A DNA stretch of 57,809 nt from NCBI GenBank assembly GCA_949290395.1, contig CASERQ010000007.1:1-57809 (forward strand). The letters are read 5' to 3'. The notes under the pieces were generated by a model. It did no database searches and was not told the DNA's origin. It saw only the letters and a list, made by a program, of their open reading frames with translations. Of this stretch, positions 34,773 to 42,704 are shown piece after piece. Both the position numbers and the translations under genes were made by a program. The stretch's first letter is position 1; the number at the start of each line of letters is the position of its first letter. The DNA comes from an uncultured bacterium (GTDB lineage: Bacteria; Bacillota_I; Bacilli_A; RFN20; CAG-826).

Positions 34773-35876
34773 ATGAAAAAATTAAAATTATTTGGTTTAT
34801 TAGGTGCTGTCGCAGCGCTTGGTGTAATGGCAACATCTGTTACAAGCTGTGGTGGCGATGATAACACAGTTCGTTTAGGTTTACACTTAAACTTCGGTGC
34901 AGGCGCTGGTTATAGTGCTATTCAACAAGGTTACTTTGAAGAAGAAGGTGTTACAATTCAACAACAAACAGGTCAAGGGCCAGCATTAGCAGCTTCTTTA
35001 GTTTCTGGACAACTTGATGTTTCTTTCATGGGAAATGGTGTTGCTTGGAATTACTTCACTGAAAGACAAGAAATCACTTTAGTTGCTCTCGATAACTTAA
35101 CTAACGATGATAAATTAATCGCTAGCAAACAAGGCAAAGGTAAAGAGTTAACAATTGATTCTTCTGTTGAAGATCTTGCTAACGCATTAAGAGGAGCAAA
35201 AGTTGCTCTTGACTTGGATGCTACACCTAGAGCTTTCTTTACAAGTTTATTAACTGAAATTAATAAATCATTAGATGCTTCTGAAAAAATTTGGTTCCAA
35301 GATGTTGCTGAAAATAAAATCCCAGCAGGACTTGAAAATTATGACCCAGCTAATATGATTAATGTTAGCACAGCAACTAATGCTAACGTTGGTGTTGCAA
35401 TGCAAAATCATGAATATGATTTCTGTGTTGCTTTCGCACCTGTTTCTACAACTCTTATCAAAGATACAGCTAACTTCACAATGGTTGCTTCAACATTAAC
35501 ACATATGCCAGACAGCTATACACCATCAACATGGGCTGTTAATACTGCATGGCTTGAAACTCATGAAGAATTATTTGCTAAATTCATGAGAGGCCTTGTT
35601 AAAGGTATGAATTTCAGACGTGATAATCCAGTTCAATCTGAAAAAGATGTTGAAACATTAACCGCAGGTTCTTTCAAAGCAACAGGCGCTGTTGACATTG
35701 CTGAATGGTTAGGCGCTGAAGAACAACTTGAATTACTTGAAAGTGGCGACGCTATGAAGTATGTTGAAAATATCAGAGCTTCACAAACTTCAGAAGAAAT
35801 GTCTGATAAAGTTACAGCAGAAGACGCAGCTGATTTCTCTTATTTAAAAACAGCTTGTGAATCTTTAGTAGATTAA
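34773..35876 (+). CDS. NitT/TauT-family substrate-binding lipoprotein
   Basis: The 367-residue protein has a signal ending in VTSCGG and the two-lobe fold of NMT1/SsuA-like binding proteins (VRLGLHLNFGAGAGYSAIQQGYFEEEGV, split; LVSGQLDVSFMGNG). These proteins bind sulfonates, nitrate, thiamine precursors or aromatic acids. It supplies the permease and ATPase just upstream. A strong AAAAAAGGAG site precedes the ATG, and a terminator follows, ending the operon that begins with the TIM-like gene. Confidence 0.9.
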   Translation: MKKLKLFGLLGAVAALGVMATSVTSCGGDDNTVRLGLHLNFGAGAGYSAIQQGYFEEEGVTIQQQTGQGPALAASLVSGQLDVSFMGNGVAWNYFTERQEITLVALDNLTNDDKLIASKQGKGKELTIDSSVEDLANALRGAKVALDLDATPRAFFTSLLTEINKSLDASEKIWFQDVAENKIPAGLENYDPANMINVSTATNANVGVAMQNHEYDFCVAFAPVSTTLIKDTANFTMVASTLTHMPDSYTPSTWAVNTAWLETHEELFAKFMRGLVKGMNFRRDNPVQSEKDVETLTAGSFKATGAVDIAEWLGAEEQLELLESGDAMKYVENIRASQTSEEMSDKVTAEDAADFSYLKTACESLVD

Positions 35877-35901
35877 TTAAATAATTTAATTAGCAATAAT
35901 C

Positions 35902-35927
35902 GGAAGGCTTAAACGCCTTCCTTTTTA
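35902..35927 (+). terminator. Terminator of the tim-larA-nagB-ABC operon
   Basis: GGAAGGC and GCCTTCC pair around TTAAAC, followed by five T. Confidence 0.9.
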
Positions 35928-36095
35928 TATGCGCATAATAAGATTGTATTTCATTCCATTCTTTTTTATTCAGAGTTATTTAAACGTTTCATATTTAACT
36001 TATGAAACTATGTAAAATAAGTTTTAATTAGATGAAGATAAATCGCCTCCTTTATATATACAAAGTAGGTAATTGTAAAATAAATGAAATAAAGA

Positions 36096-36125
36096 CAAAA
36101 AAATCGCCATTTTGTGGCGATTTTG
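36096..36125 (-). terminator. Terminator of the TauE/SafE gene
   Basis: AAATCGCCA and TGGCGATTT form a 9-bp stem around a 5-base loop. On the minus strand it is followed by a T-run. Confidence 0.85.
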
Positions 36126-36148
36126 TTTTTATTTACAGTTTTTACTTA

Positions 36149-36997
36149 TTAAATAAGAGTAAGCGAAGAATTAATAATGAGGTAAATATTAATAGCGATA
36201 ATTGCAACAGTTGTGGCCATATAAACTATTTGGACGCCCTTGTTTGACATCTTCTTATTAAGCCATGTTCCAAGTAAAGAACCAATAATTGAAATAGGAA
36301 CTAAGATAATAAGAAAAATCCACCATGATTGATCAGCAGCAGTTGGAAGTTGATCAATTGTAAATAAAGTAACAAATGTTCCATCAATTCCAGCCATAAC
36401 TATCTTAGAAAGTTGAGAGAAGATAATTGTGATAAGAGAATTGATTGCGGCTTGTTTCATGCTCATTCCAAAGAATAAAAGTAATACAGCAACGTTGATT
36501 GGACCTCCACCAATTCCTAAGAAAGTTGAACAAATTCCAAGGAAGATGCCAATTACGATAGTTACAATAAAGTTATTGATATGCATAACTTTGCCTTTTG
36601 GAAGGAAAATTTGCATATAAATTAAAACAAAGATTAATAAAGCAATTAAAATTGCTGATTGGATTATGATTAAAACATCTTTATTTGAGGCATCTTTTAC
36701 AAACTGGAATAAAAATTGACCAATTACGCCACCAACAACAGCACCAATTCCAAGATAAACTGCTGTTTTCCAGTTTTCAATTTTGCTTTTTGAAGCGATG
36801 TGACGAATGATAGATGTGGAAGTTCCAAAAACAACGCACATTGTTGAAATCATATTAGTGATTTCTGGGGTTGAAAAATAACCGAAAGCATCTAGTACAG
36901 GTCTAATAATAACCCCTCCACCTATACCAGCAATAGCGCCAATAATAGAAGCTATTATGACGACTAAAGGAAAAATAAAATAATAAACCATATTCAT
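36149..36997 (-). CDS. TauE/SafE-family anion exporter
   Basis: The 282-residue membrane protein has about eight spans and the two TauE/SafE family repeats (IIGAIAGIGGGVIIRPVL; FLGICSTFLGIGGGPINVAV). Members export sulfite, sulfoacetate or other small organosulfonates. Its presence next to a NitT/TauT importer is a hint, not proof, that the pathway handles a sulfonated compound. A CATTCGAAAG site lies between the predicted -35 and -10, so it probably belongs to the DeoR regulon. Confidence 0.88.
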   Translation of the reverse strand: MNMVYYFIFPLVVIIASIIGAIAGIGGGVIIRPVLDAFGYFSTPEITNMISTMCVVFGTSTSIIRHIASKSKIENWKTAVYLGIGAVVGGVIGQFLFQFVKDASNKDVLIIIQSAILIALLIFVLIYMQIFLPKGKVMHINNFIVTIVIGIFLGICSTFLGIGGGPINVAVLLLFFGMSMKQAAINSLITIIFSQLSKIVMAGIDGTFVTLFTIDQLPTAADQSWWIFLIILVPISIIGSLLGTWLNKKMSNKGVQIVYMATTVAIIAINIYLIINSSLTLI

Positions 36998-37006
36998 ATT
37001 TTAGAC

Positions 37007-37135
37007 CATTCGAAAGCATTATTAAAGAATGTATTATTTATAAATAAATAATACATTCCATAATTTATGAAACGAAACTATAAACTATTAAAAGTTTCGT
37101 TTCGATTTGCAAAACGAAAGTTTTTATAGTATAAT
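37007..37135. promoter_or_regulatory. Divergent tauE/deoR control region with palindromes
   Basis: A 14-bp perfect inverted repeat (37027-37040/37045-37058) lies centrally. On the deoR side GAAACGAAACT (37069-37079) and AGTTTCGTTTC (37093-37103) form an 11-bp inverted repeat just before TTGCAA (37107-37112), with CGAAAG (37115-37120) in the 17-bp spacer and TATAAT at 37130-37135. On the tauE side CGAAAG (37011-37016) lies in CATTCGAAAG. These look like DeoR binding sites. Confidence 0.65.
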
Positions 37136-37153
37136 TTCCTTAGGAGATTTAAA

Positions 37154-37909
37154 ATGAAAATAAATAAAAGACAAGGAGAAATAGTAGAATTAGTAGATAA
37201 TGAAAATCAAGTAACAGTCAAAGAATTATCAAAAAAACTCGGAGTTAGCGAGGTTACAATCAGAAAAGATTTAGATATTTTAAGTGAATATGGCATTTTA
37301 ATTCGTCATCATGGATATGCTTTAAAAAAGAATACTGCAGATATTACGAATCGTCTTTCAATCAATTACGAAACGAAATGTCATATTGCCAAAAAAGCAA
37401 ATTCATTAATAGGTTTTAATGAAACGGTTTTGATAGCTGGAGGTTCAACTTGCGCCCTTCTTGCAGAAGAAATTGTTAAGACAAAACCAAGCGTCACAAT
37501 TATTACCAACTCAATTTATATAGCCGAACACGTTTCTAAAATTGGAAATAATAAGATAATTTTATTAGGCGGGGAATATCAAGCAGACGCTCAAGTTATG
37601 GTTGGACCACTTGTTAGATCTTCAGTTAGACAATATTATGTTGATAAAATCTTCCTTGGAACTGATGGATTTGAAAAGAATGTTGGCTTTATGGGAAGTG
37701 ACGTTTTAAGAACTGAAGCTGTTAAAAACATGGCAGAAAGCGCAAGAAACATCATCATAATTACTGATTCTTCGAAGTTTTCAAAAAGAGGTCTTTTAGT
37801 ACAATTCACACAAAAAGAACCTTCTAGGATTATTACAGATACAAAATTACCAGTTGAATACCAAGAATTCTTTAGTTCAATTGGCGTGCCATTAACTCTT
37901 GTTGATTAA
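37154..37909 (+). CDS. DeoR-family transcriptional regulator
   Basis: The 251-residue regulator has the N-terminal DeoR winged helix (RQGEIVELVDNENQVTVKEL, SEVTIRKDLDILSEYGILIRHHG split) and the C-terminal sugar-phosphate-sensing domain (GSTCALLAEEIV, TDGFEKNVGFMGSD). DeoR proteins repress sugar catabolic genes and respond to a phosphorylated intermediate. The surrounding genes and recurring CGAAAG sites make it the likely local regulator, including of itself. Its stop overlaps the convergent LacX-like gene by four bases. Confidence 0.9.
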   Translation: MKINKRQGEIVELVDNENQVTVKELSKKLGVSEVTIRKDLDILSEYGILIRHHGYALKKNTADITNRLSINYETKCHIAKKANSLIGFNETVLIAGGSTCALLAEEIVKTKPSVTIITNSIYIAEHVSKIGNNKIILLGGEYQADAQVMVGPLVRSSVRQYYVDKIFLGTDGFEKNVGFMGSDVLRTEAVKNMAESARNIIIITDSSKFSKRGLLVQFTQKEPSRIITDTKLPVEYQEFFSSIGVPLTLVD

Positions 37910-38748
37910 TCTATATTTTTAAATGTTAAAGAGTAAGAGAATGACTTAGTTTCATTCTCTTTTAATTTATTTATAGCAATTCTTTGAGAAAGATCTTTGC
38001 TTTCTTCTATATAGTTAGAAATTCCCCACCGTGGTTCAACACAAACAAAGTCTCCTTTATTTGGATTTGACCAGATTGCAAAATAAGGAGCGTCAAATTC
38101 ATAATTTACTGTAATATTTTTAACGCCTGTATAAAGTTCAAGGTTTTCTTTTTTACCACTAAAAACAAAAGTGTCTCTTTTTTTGAAAGAATCTTTTTTA
38201 AGATTAACGCAGTTCATTAAAATATTATCTTTGTTATTTTGTTCAATAAACCCGCTAATTAAAGGTAAAAATTGATAATCTTTATCAAAATTAATTAAAC
38301 CATTATAGCTATAAGCTCTTATTCCAGTGTGACTCCCATAAGAGAAATATATTTCTTTATTATCGATATTTTTAATTTCAGAAGTCACAAGAAGTTTATT
38401 TTTGATAAGTTTATAAGTTAAAGAAAATTCAAATTTAAAAGGATATTCTAAAAGAGTATTTTCATTAGATCTTGTTGATAATTTTAAAGTCGAATCATCA
38501 ATTTTATTGACACTTAAAAGAGTTGAACGGATAAAACCATGTCTCATTTTTAAGTTGAATTCTTTGTTTTCGTATTTAAATTTTCCAGCACCTATCAAAG
38601 GGAAAATTTGAACATCTTGAAATGGCCAGGAACCTTCTTCAACTTGATAAAGTAATTCGTCATTAGTTTCTTTAAAAATGATTGAAGTTAAGACAGCGCC
38701 CTGTGGATTAATACTTACTTTTAAAAATTCATTTTCGATCTTTTCCAT
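37906..38748 (-). CDS. Aldose 1-epimerase family protein (LacX-like)
   Basis: The 280-residue protein follows the galactose mutarotase fold: NPQGAVLTSIIFKE at the start, PLIGAGKFKYENKEF, MRHGFIRSTL with the catalytic-type His, a second His in SYGSHTGIRAY and an acidic residue near VCVEPRWG. LacX-type members convert sugar anomers or hexose-6-phosphates. A GGAGTT ribosome site precedes the ATG. It is divergent from nagA and convergent with deoR, in the same putative regulon. Confidence 0.87.
   Translation of the reverse strand: MEKIENEFLKVSINPQGAVLTSIIFKETNDELLYQVEEGSWPFQDVQIFPLIGAGKFKYENKEFNLKMRHGFIRSTLLSVNKIDDSTLKLSTRSNENTLLEYPFKFEFSLTYKLIKNKLLVTSEIKNIDNKEIYFSYGSHTGIRAYSYNGLINFDKDYQFLPLISGFIEQNNKDNILMNCVNLKKDSFKKRDTFVFSGKKENLELYTGVKNITVNYEFDAPYFAIWSNPNKGDFVCVEPRWGISNYIEESKDLSQRIAINKLKENETKSFSYSLTFKNID
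37936..37966 (+). terminator. Terminator of deoR, inside the 3' end of the convergent LacX-like gene
   Basis: AGAGAATGA and TCATTCTCT pair around CTTAGTT and are followed by TTTAATTT. The stem is inside codons of the minus-strand gene. Confidence 0.65.
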
Positions 38749-38865
38749 ACATAACTCCTAAGCTTTCTAACGAAAGAAAGCAATAATCTTTAGGTCTTGA
38801 AACACGTTATTTTAAGACATATCTATGATATAATTTTAGTTAAATAAGGAAGCTTTTTAAACAAA
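38749..38865. promoter_or_regulatory. Divergent LacX-like/nagA control region
   Basis: The palindrome-like GCTTTCTAACGAAAGAAAGC (38762-38781) contains CGAAAG and lies on the LacX side. For nagA an extended -10 TGATATAAT (38826-38834) is clear; no good -35 was found. Confidence 0.5.
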
Positions 38866-39993
38866 ATGAAAAAAGAATTTAAAAATATTAAAACTTTGAC
38901 CGAACATGGTTATATTAATGCTGATTTAGTTGTTGAAGACGGAAAATTTCTTTCTATAAAAGAAACAAAATCAAGTGACAAAACAAATGAAGGAAAAATA
39001 ATTATTCCTGGATTTATTGACGAACACACTCATGGTGCAGATGGGTTAGATTTTACAACTGTTAAATCCATTGAAGAAATCGAGAAAATATTAGATTTTT
39101 ATGCAAAGCATGGTGTTACTAGTGTTTTACCAACTTTACTCACTGAACGCGATGAAGTTGTTTTTAAACAACTTGAATTGATCTATCAAGCAAGTTTAAG
39201 AAATCCAATGATTAAAGGAATTCATATGGAAGGTCCTTTCCTTTGTAAAGAATATAAAGGTGCACAACTTGAAAGTTGTTTACAAACACCAACTCCAGAA
39301 AAATCTAAGATTTTTATTGAAAAATCACATGGTCTTTTAAAATTAATGACTATTGCTCCAGAAAATGAAGGCAGTGAAGAAACTATCAAATATTTAACTG
39401 AACATGGAGTAAGAGTTACATTAGGACACAGCGCAGCTGATTTTGATGATACGACAAAAGCTTTAAAAAGTGGCGCATGTTGTATGACTCACCTTTTTAA
39501 TGCGATGAAAGGAATCCATCAACATACCCCATCTATTTGCTCTGCTGGTTTATATTATGATGATTTTTATACTGAAGTTATTTTAGATGGAATTCATGTA
39601 CATTCTGAAATGGTAGAGTTCATTAGAAGAATTAAAGGAAATGATAGAGTAATTGGAATTACAGATTCTCTAATGGCTGCAGGTTTACCTGATGGGAATT
39701 ACTTTATTGGCGAAACTCCAATAACCGTGAAAAATCATGACTGTGTTATCACAGAGACTGGAGTTAGAGCCGGATCAACTCTTGACATGAAACGTGCATT
39801 CGATAATGTTAAGAAGTTCACAAATATTGATGATTTAGAAGCAAGTAAAATTTGCTCTTTAAATTCAGCCAAGATGCTTGGACTTGACGATAAAGTAGGG
39901 TCAATTAAAGAAGGCAAAAACGCCGATTTCATAGTGCTTAATAGCAACTATGAAATCGAGGAAGTTTATATAAATGGAGAAAGAAAAGCATGA
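38866..39993 (+). CDS. nagA: N-acetylglucosamine-6-phosphate deacetylase (NagA family)
   Basis: The 375-residue amidohydrolase has the metal-site motif GFIDEHTHGADG, GIHMEGPFL (metal Glu), LGHSAAD and THLFNAMKGIHQHTP (His ligands), and the catalytic Asp in GITDSLMAAGL. It removes acetate from an N-acetyl amino sugar 6-phosphate. The length is normal. It overlaps the phosphofructokinase gene by four bases. The sequence does not tell GlcNAc from GalNAc or a modified sugar. Confidence 0.93.
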   Translation: MKKEFKNIKTLTEHGYINADLVVEDGKFLSIKETKSSDKTNEGKIIIPGFIDEHTHGADGLDFTTVKSIEEIEKILDFYAKHGVTSVLPTLLTERDEVVFKQLELIYQASLRNPMIKGIHMEGPFLCKEYKGAQLESCLQTPTPEKSKIFIEKSHGLLKLMTIAPENEGSEETIKYLTEHGVRVTLGHSAADFDDTTKALKSGACCMTHLFNAMKGIHQHTPSICSAGLYYDDFYTEVILDGIHVHSEMVEFIRRIKGNDRVIGITDSLMAAGLPDGNYFIGETPITVKNHDCVITETGVRAGSTLDMKRAFDNVKKFTNIDDLEASKICSLNSAKMLGLDDKVGSIKEGKNADFIVLNSNYEIEEVYINGERKA

Positions 39994-41150
39994 TGAAAAA
40001 CGTAATTATTGCTCATGGTGGAGCACCAACTGCAGTTATTAACGCTTCTTTATATGGAGCAATTAAAGAATTAAAAGAAAGTGGATTTGATGGTAAAATC
40101 TTTGCTCCAAGATTTGGTAGCGATGGTTTGTACAATGAAGATTTCATTGATTTAACCAACCTTACTGATGAAGAACTTGAAATTTTAAAGGAAACTCCAG
40201 GGAGTGCAATCGGTTCTTCTAGATTCCCTCTTTATGAAAAAGAATATCGTCATATTGTTGGTGTTTTAATTAAACATAATATTGGGTATGTTCTTTTCAC
40301 GGGTGGAAATGGAACAATGGATACCATTGGAAACATTTACAAATACGCTAAAGAAAGAGGAGTTGATGTAACCTGTGTTGGAATTCCAAAGACAATTGAT
40401 AACGATATTGGTGTGACTGATCACGCTCCAGGATTTGCAAGTTGCGCAAAATATATTGCAAATACAGTTTCTTTCTGTGCCCAAGATGTTAAAGGCCTTC
40501 CAATTCATGTTTCCGTAATTGAAGTTATGGGAAGAAACGCTGGATGGCTTGCAGCAAGTAGTGCTTTAGCTAGAAAGAAAAAGGGTGATGCACCTCATTT
40601 AATTTATTTCCCAGAAATTCCTTTTGATGAAAATGAATTCATTGAAGACGTCAAAAAATGTTGGGAAAAAAGACATGGTGTTGTGGTTGTCGCTAGCGAG
40701 GGATTAAAATACGCTGATGGTACACCAATTGTTAAGCCAATATTTAAAACAGAAAGAGCGACTTATTTTGGTGATGTTTCAACACACTTAGCAACCTTAA
40801 TTATTGAAAAACTTGGTATTAAAGCAAGAAGTGAGAAACCTGGCCTTATTTGTAGATGTGATAGAAGTCTTGTTTCTAAAGTTGATCAAGAAGAAGCCAT
40901 TTTAATGGGCAGAACTTCTATGAAAGCCGCATTAAACCATACAAATGGGGTTATGGCTGGTTTAAAAAGAATTTCTACCAAACCATATAAAGTAGAACCA
41001 ATTTTAATTCCAATTGAGAAAGTCATGATGACAGAAGCAACTTTCCCATTGAAATATATTAAAGATAAGCATGATGTTACTGATGAATTCATCGAATGGC
41101 TCAAACCACTTGTTGATGAAGTTCCTGATAGTATCACATTCTTAGATTAA
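39990..41150 (+). CDS. 6-phosphofructokinase, pyrophosphate-dependent type
   Basis: The 386-residue enzyme has the PFK fold with GGAPTAVINASL at the start and the catalytic PKTIDNDI (133-140). ATP enzymes have Gly where this has Lys134 (PGTIDND), so PPi is the probable phosphoryl donor. The nucleotide loop is GGNGTMDT, and MGRNAGWLA and ICRCDRS contribute substrate residues. It may act on fructose-6-phosphate or a related ketose phosphate. ATG at 39990 overlaps the nagA stop; the ATG at 39993 is equally possible. Confidence 0.88.
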   Translation: MMKNVIIAHGGAPTAVINASLYGAIKELKESGFDGKIFAPRFGSDGLYNEDFIDLTNLTDEELEILKETPGSAIGSSRFPLYEKEYRHIVGVLIKHNIGYVLFTGGNGTMDTIGNIYKYAKERGVDVTCVGIPKTIDNDIGVTDHAPGFASCAKYIANTVSFCAQDVKGLPIHVSVIEVMGRNAGWLAASSALARKKKGDAPHLIYFPEIPFDENEFIEDVKKCWEKRHGVVVVASEGLKYADGTPIVKPIFKTERATYFGDVSTHLATLIIEKLGIKARSEKPGLICRCDRSLVSKVDQEEAILMGRTSMKAALNHTNGVMAGLKRISTKPYKVEPILIPIEKVMMTEATFPLKYIKDKHDVTDEFIEWLKPLVDEVPDSITFLD

Positions 41151-41171
41151 TTAAATGGAAGAAGGAAAAAA

Positions 41172-42008
41172 ATGAAAAAAGTAGTTGTTATTACAGGTGG
41201 CGGAAGCGGAATGGGACTTGCCACCATTAAAGAATTAGGTAAAGATTACACCCTTATTATTACTGGAAGAACAGTTTCTAAACTTGTAAAAGCAAGCGAA
41301 GAATATACAAAAGAAGGCTATGAAATTTATCCTTTTGCATGTGATGTTTCTAAAAAAGATGAAGTTTTAAAGTTGGCGGAATTTGCAAAAAGTAAAGGCG
41401 ATGTTGTCGCTTTAATTCATGCAGCTGGTGTTTCTCCACACATGGGGAATGCAGAATCTATTATCAAGATTAATGCACTTGGAACTCACCTTGTTGACCA
41501 AGCTTTTAAAGATATCATGAATGAAGGAAGCGTCATTTTAAATGTTTCTTCTATGGCAGCTTATATGCTTCCTAATATGTTACTTCCAAGAAAACACTAT
41601 ACTAAAATTTTTGAAAATGAAGCCAAATTTGTTGAGAAATTAGTCAAAAAGTCTAGAATGTTCGGAAGCAAAATGGAAACAAGCCTTGCTTATCCAATCT
41701 CTAAAAACTTTGTTTGCTGGTACACAAAAAGAGTTGCTAAAGATATGTATAAAAAAGGCATTAGAGTTATCTCAGTTTCTCCAGGAAACTTTGAAACACC
41801 AATGGGAGAACTTGAGAGCGCTCAAGGCAAAGCTTTCCTTAAAAACGGAGCAATTCAAAGATTTGGAAAGGTCGAAGAAATCGCTTTGCTCTTTAAATAT
41901 TTAATTGATCCAAGACTTGGATATTTAACAGGTGAAGACATCATTTGCGATGGTGGATGTATTGGTTCATTAAATTCATTCTCTAAAAAAGAACAAAAGA
42001 ATTTCTAA
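41172..42008 (+). CDS. Short-chain dehydrogenase/reductase (SDR)
   Basis: This 278-residue NAD(P)-dependent oxidoreductase has the cofactor motif TGGGSGMG, a DV pair in FACDVSKKD, an NVSS strand with catalytic Ser, and a Tyr in SLAYPISKNF with the catalytic Lys four residues on (YxxxK). Compared with most SDRs, it has an insertion of about 35 residues between Ser and Tyr (PNMLLPRKHYTKIFENEAKF). It follows the PFK gene in the same operon. Substrate is unknown but probably a sugar or sugar acid. Confidence 0.85.
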   Translation: MKKVVVITGGGSGMGLATIKELGKDYTLIITGRTVSKLVKASEEYTKEGYEIYPFACDVSKKDEVLKLAEFAKSKGDVVALIHAAGVSPHMGNAESIIKINALGTHLVDQAFKDIMNEGSVILNVSSMAAYMLPNMLLPRKHYTKIFENEAKFVEKLVKKSRMFGSKMETSLAYPISKNFVCWYTKRVAKDMYKKGIRVISVSPGNFETPMGELESAQGKAFLKNGAIQRFGKVEEIALLFKYLIDPRLGYLTGEDIICDGGCIGSLNSFSKKEQKNF

Positions 42009-42023
42009 TTAAAAAGCAAAAAT

Positions 42024-42060
42024 AAAAGTGTTCCTGGAATGTACTTAGGAACACTTTTAA
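42024..42060 (+). terminator. Terminator after the SDR gene
   Basis: AAAAGTGTTCCT and AGGAACACTTTT form a perfect 12-bp stem around an 11-base loop, followed by AATTT. It could also serve the minus-strand gene. Confidence 0.75.
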
Positions 42061-42136
42061 TTTACAAAAATTAGATTTAATTTAACAAAATAGTTGAAAT
42101 TTGCAAGTTTTTTGAAAAATTTTATATATAATAAGA

Positions 42137-42580
42137 TTAATATACTACGACTTTTTTGTTTTCTTTTATTAACTTAATAATAATCATAGCCATAAGAGCT
42201 GTTAAAACTAAAATCGTAATTAAATTAAGTATTAATCCTAAAATCCAGTTTGATGAGATGACATCTAAAAATATTGTATATGCGATCATTAGCGCTAAAG
42301 AAACTGAAAATAAAATTAAGCCGAATTTAATAAAATTAAATTTAAAAATAGTTAACCAGTAAGCTAAGCCAAATAAAACAAAACTAACTAGTAAAGGAAG
42401 CACACAATAAAGCATTACTGTATCAGGTGCTATAACAAATCCTTGTCCATATGGAGTATGTGGACTTGGGATAGAATTTGGGAAAGCCGCATAGATAGCA
42501 CATAAAATCCCGGCTACTGACAAAACTAATACTAATAAATATTTAAGACTTGATTTAAATACCTTCATAAAAAGCTTCAC
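42137..42580 (-). CDS. Small membrane protein of unknown function
   Basis: The 147-residue protein has four hydrophobic segments separated by short loops, with an external-looking loop NSIPSPHTPYGQGFVI after the first. No family signature is recognised. No ribosome site is obvious; the ATG follows ATGAAGGT-like codons of its own N-terminus. It lies alone between the SDR and aldolase genes. Length and topology are all I can support. Confidence 0.6.
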   Translation of the reverse strand: MKLFMKVFKSSLKYLLVLVLSVAGILCAIYAAFPNSIPSPHTPYGQGFVIAPDTVMLYCVLPLLVSFVLFGLAYWLTIFKFNFIKFGLILFSVSLALMIAYTIFLDVISSNWILGLILNLITILVLTALMAMIIIKLIKENKKVVVY

Positions 42581-42655
42581 GAATTTATGATATCAAAGTA
42601 AAAAACGCTTTTCATTTTTTTTTTATAAAATGTGGATATAAAAAATTTGCAAATA

Positions 42656-42690
42656 AAAACCTGGTTCAAGGAGCAGCGAACCAGGTTTTT
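42656..42690 (-). terminator. Terminator of the aldolase gene
   Basis: AAAACCTGGTTC and GAACCAGGTTTT form a perfect 12-bp stem around a 10-base loop, flanked by T-runs on the minus strand. Confidence 0.85.
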
Positions 42691-42704
42691 GCGTTTAGAA
42701 AGAA

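Noticed and set aside
36032-36247. 71-residue ORF on the plus strand
   Set aside because: It reads through the 36096-36125 terminator hairpin and overlaps the 3' end of the tauE gene; it has no ribosome site and a low-complexity product.
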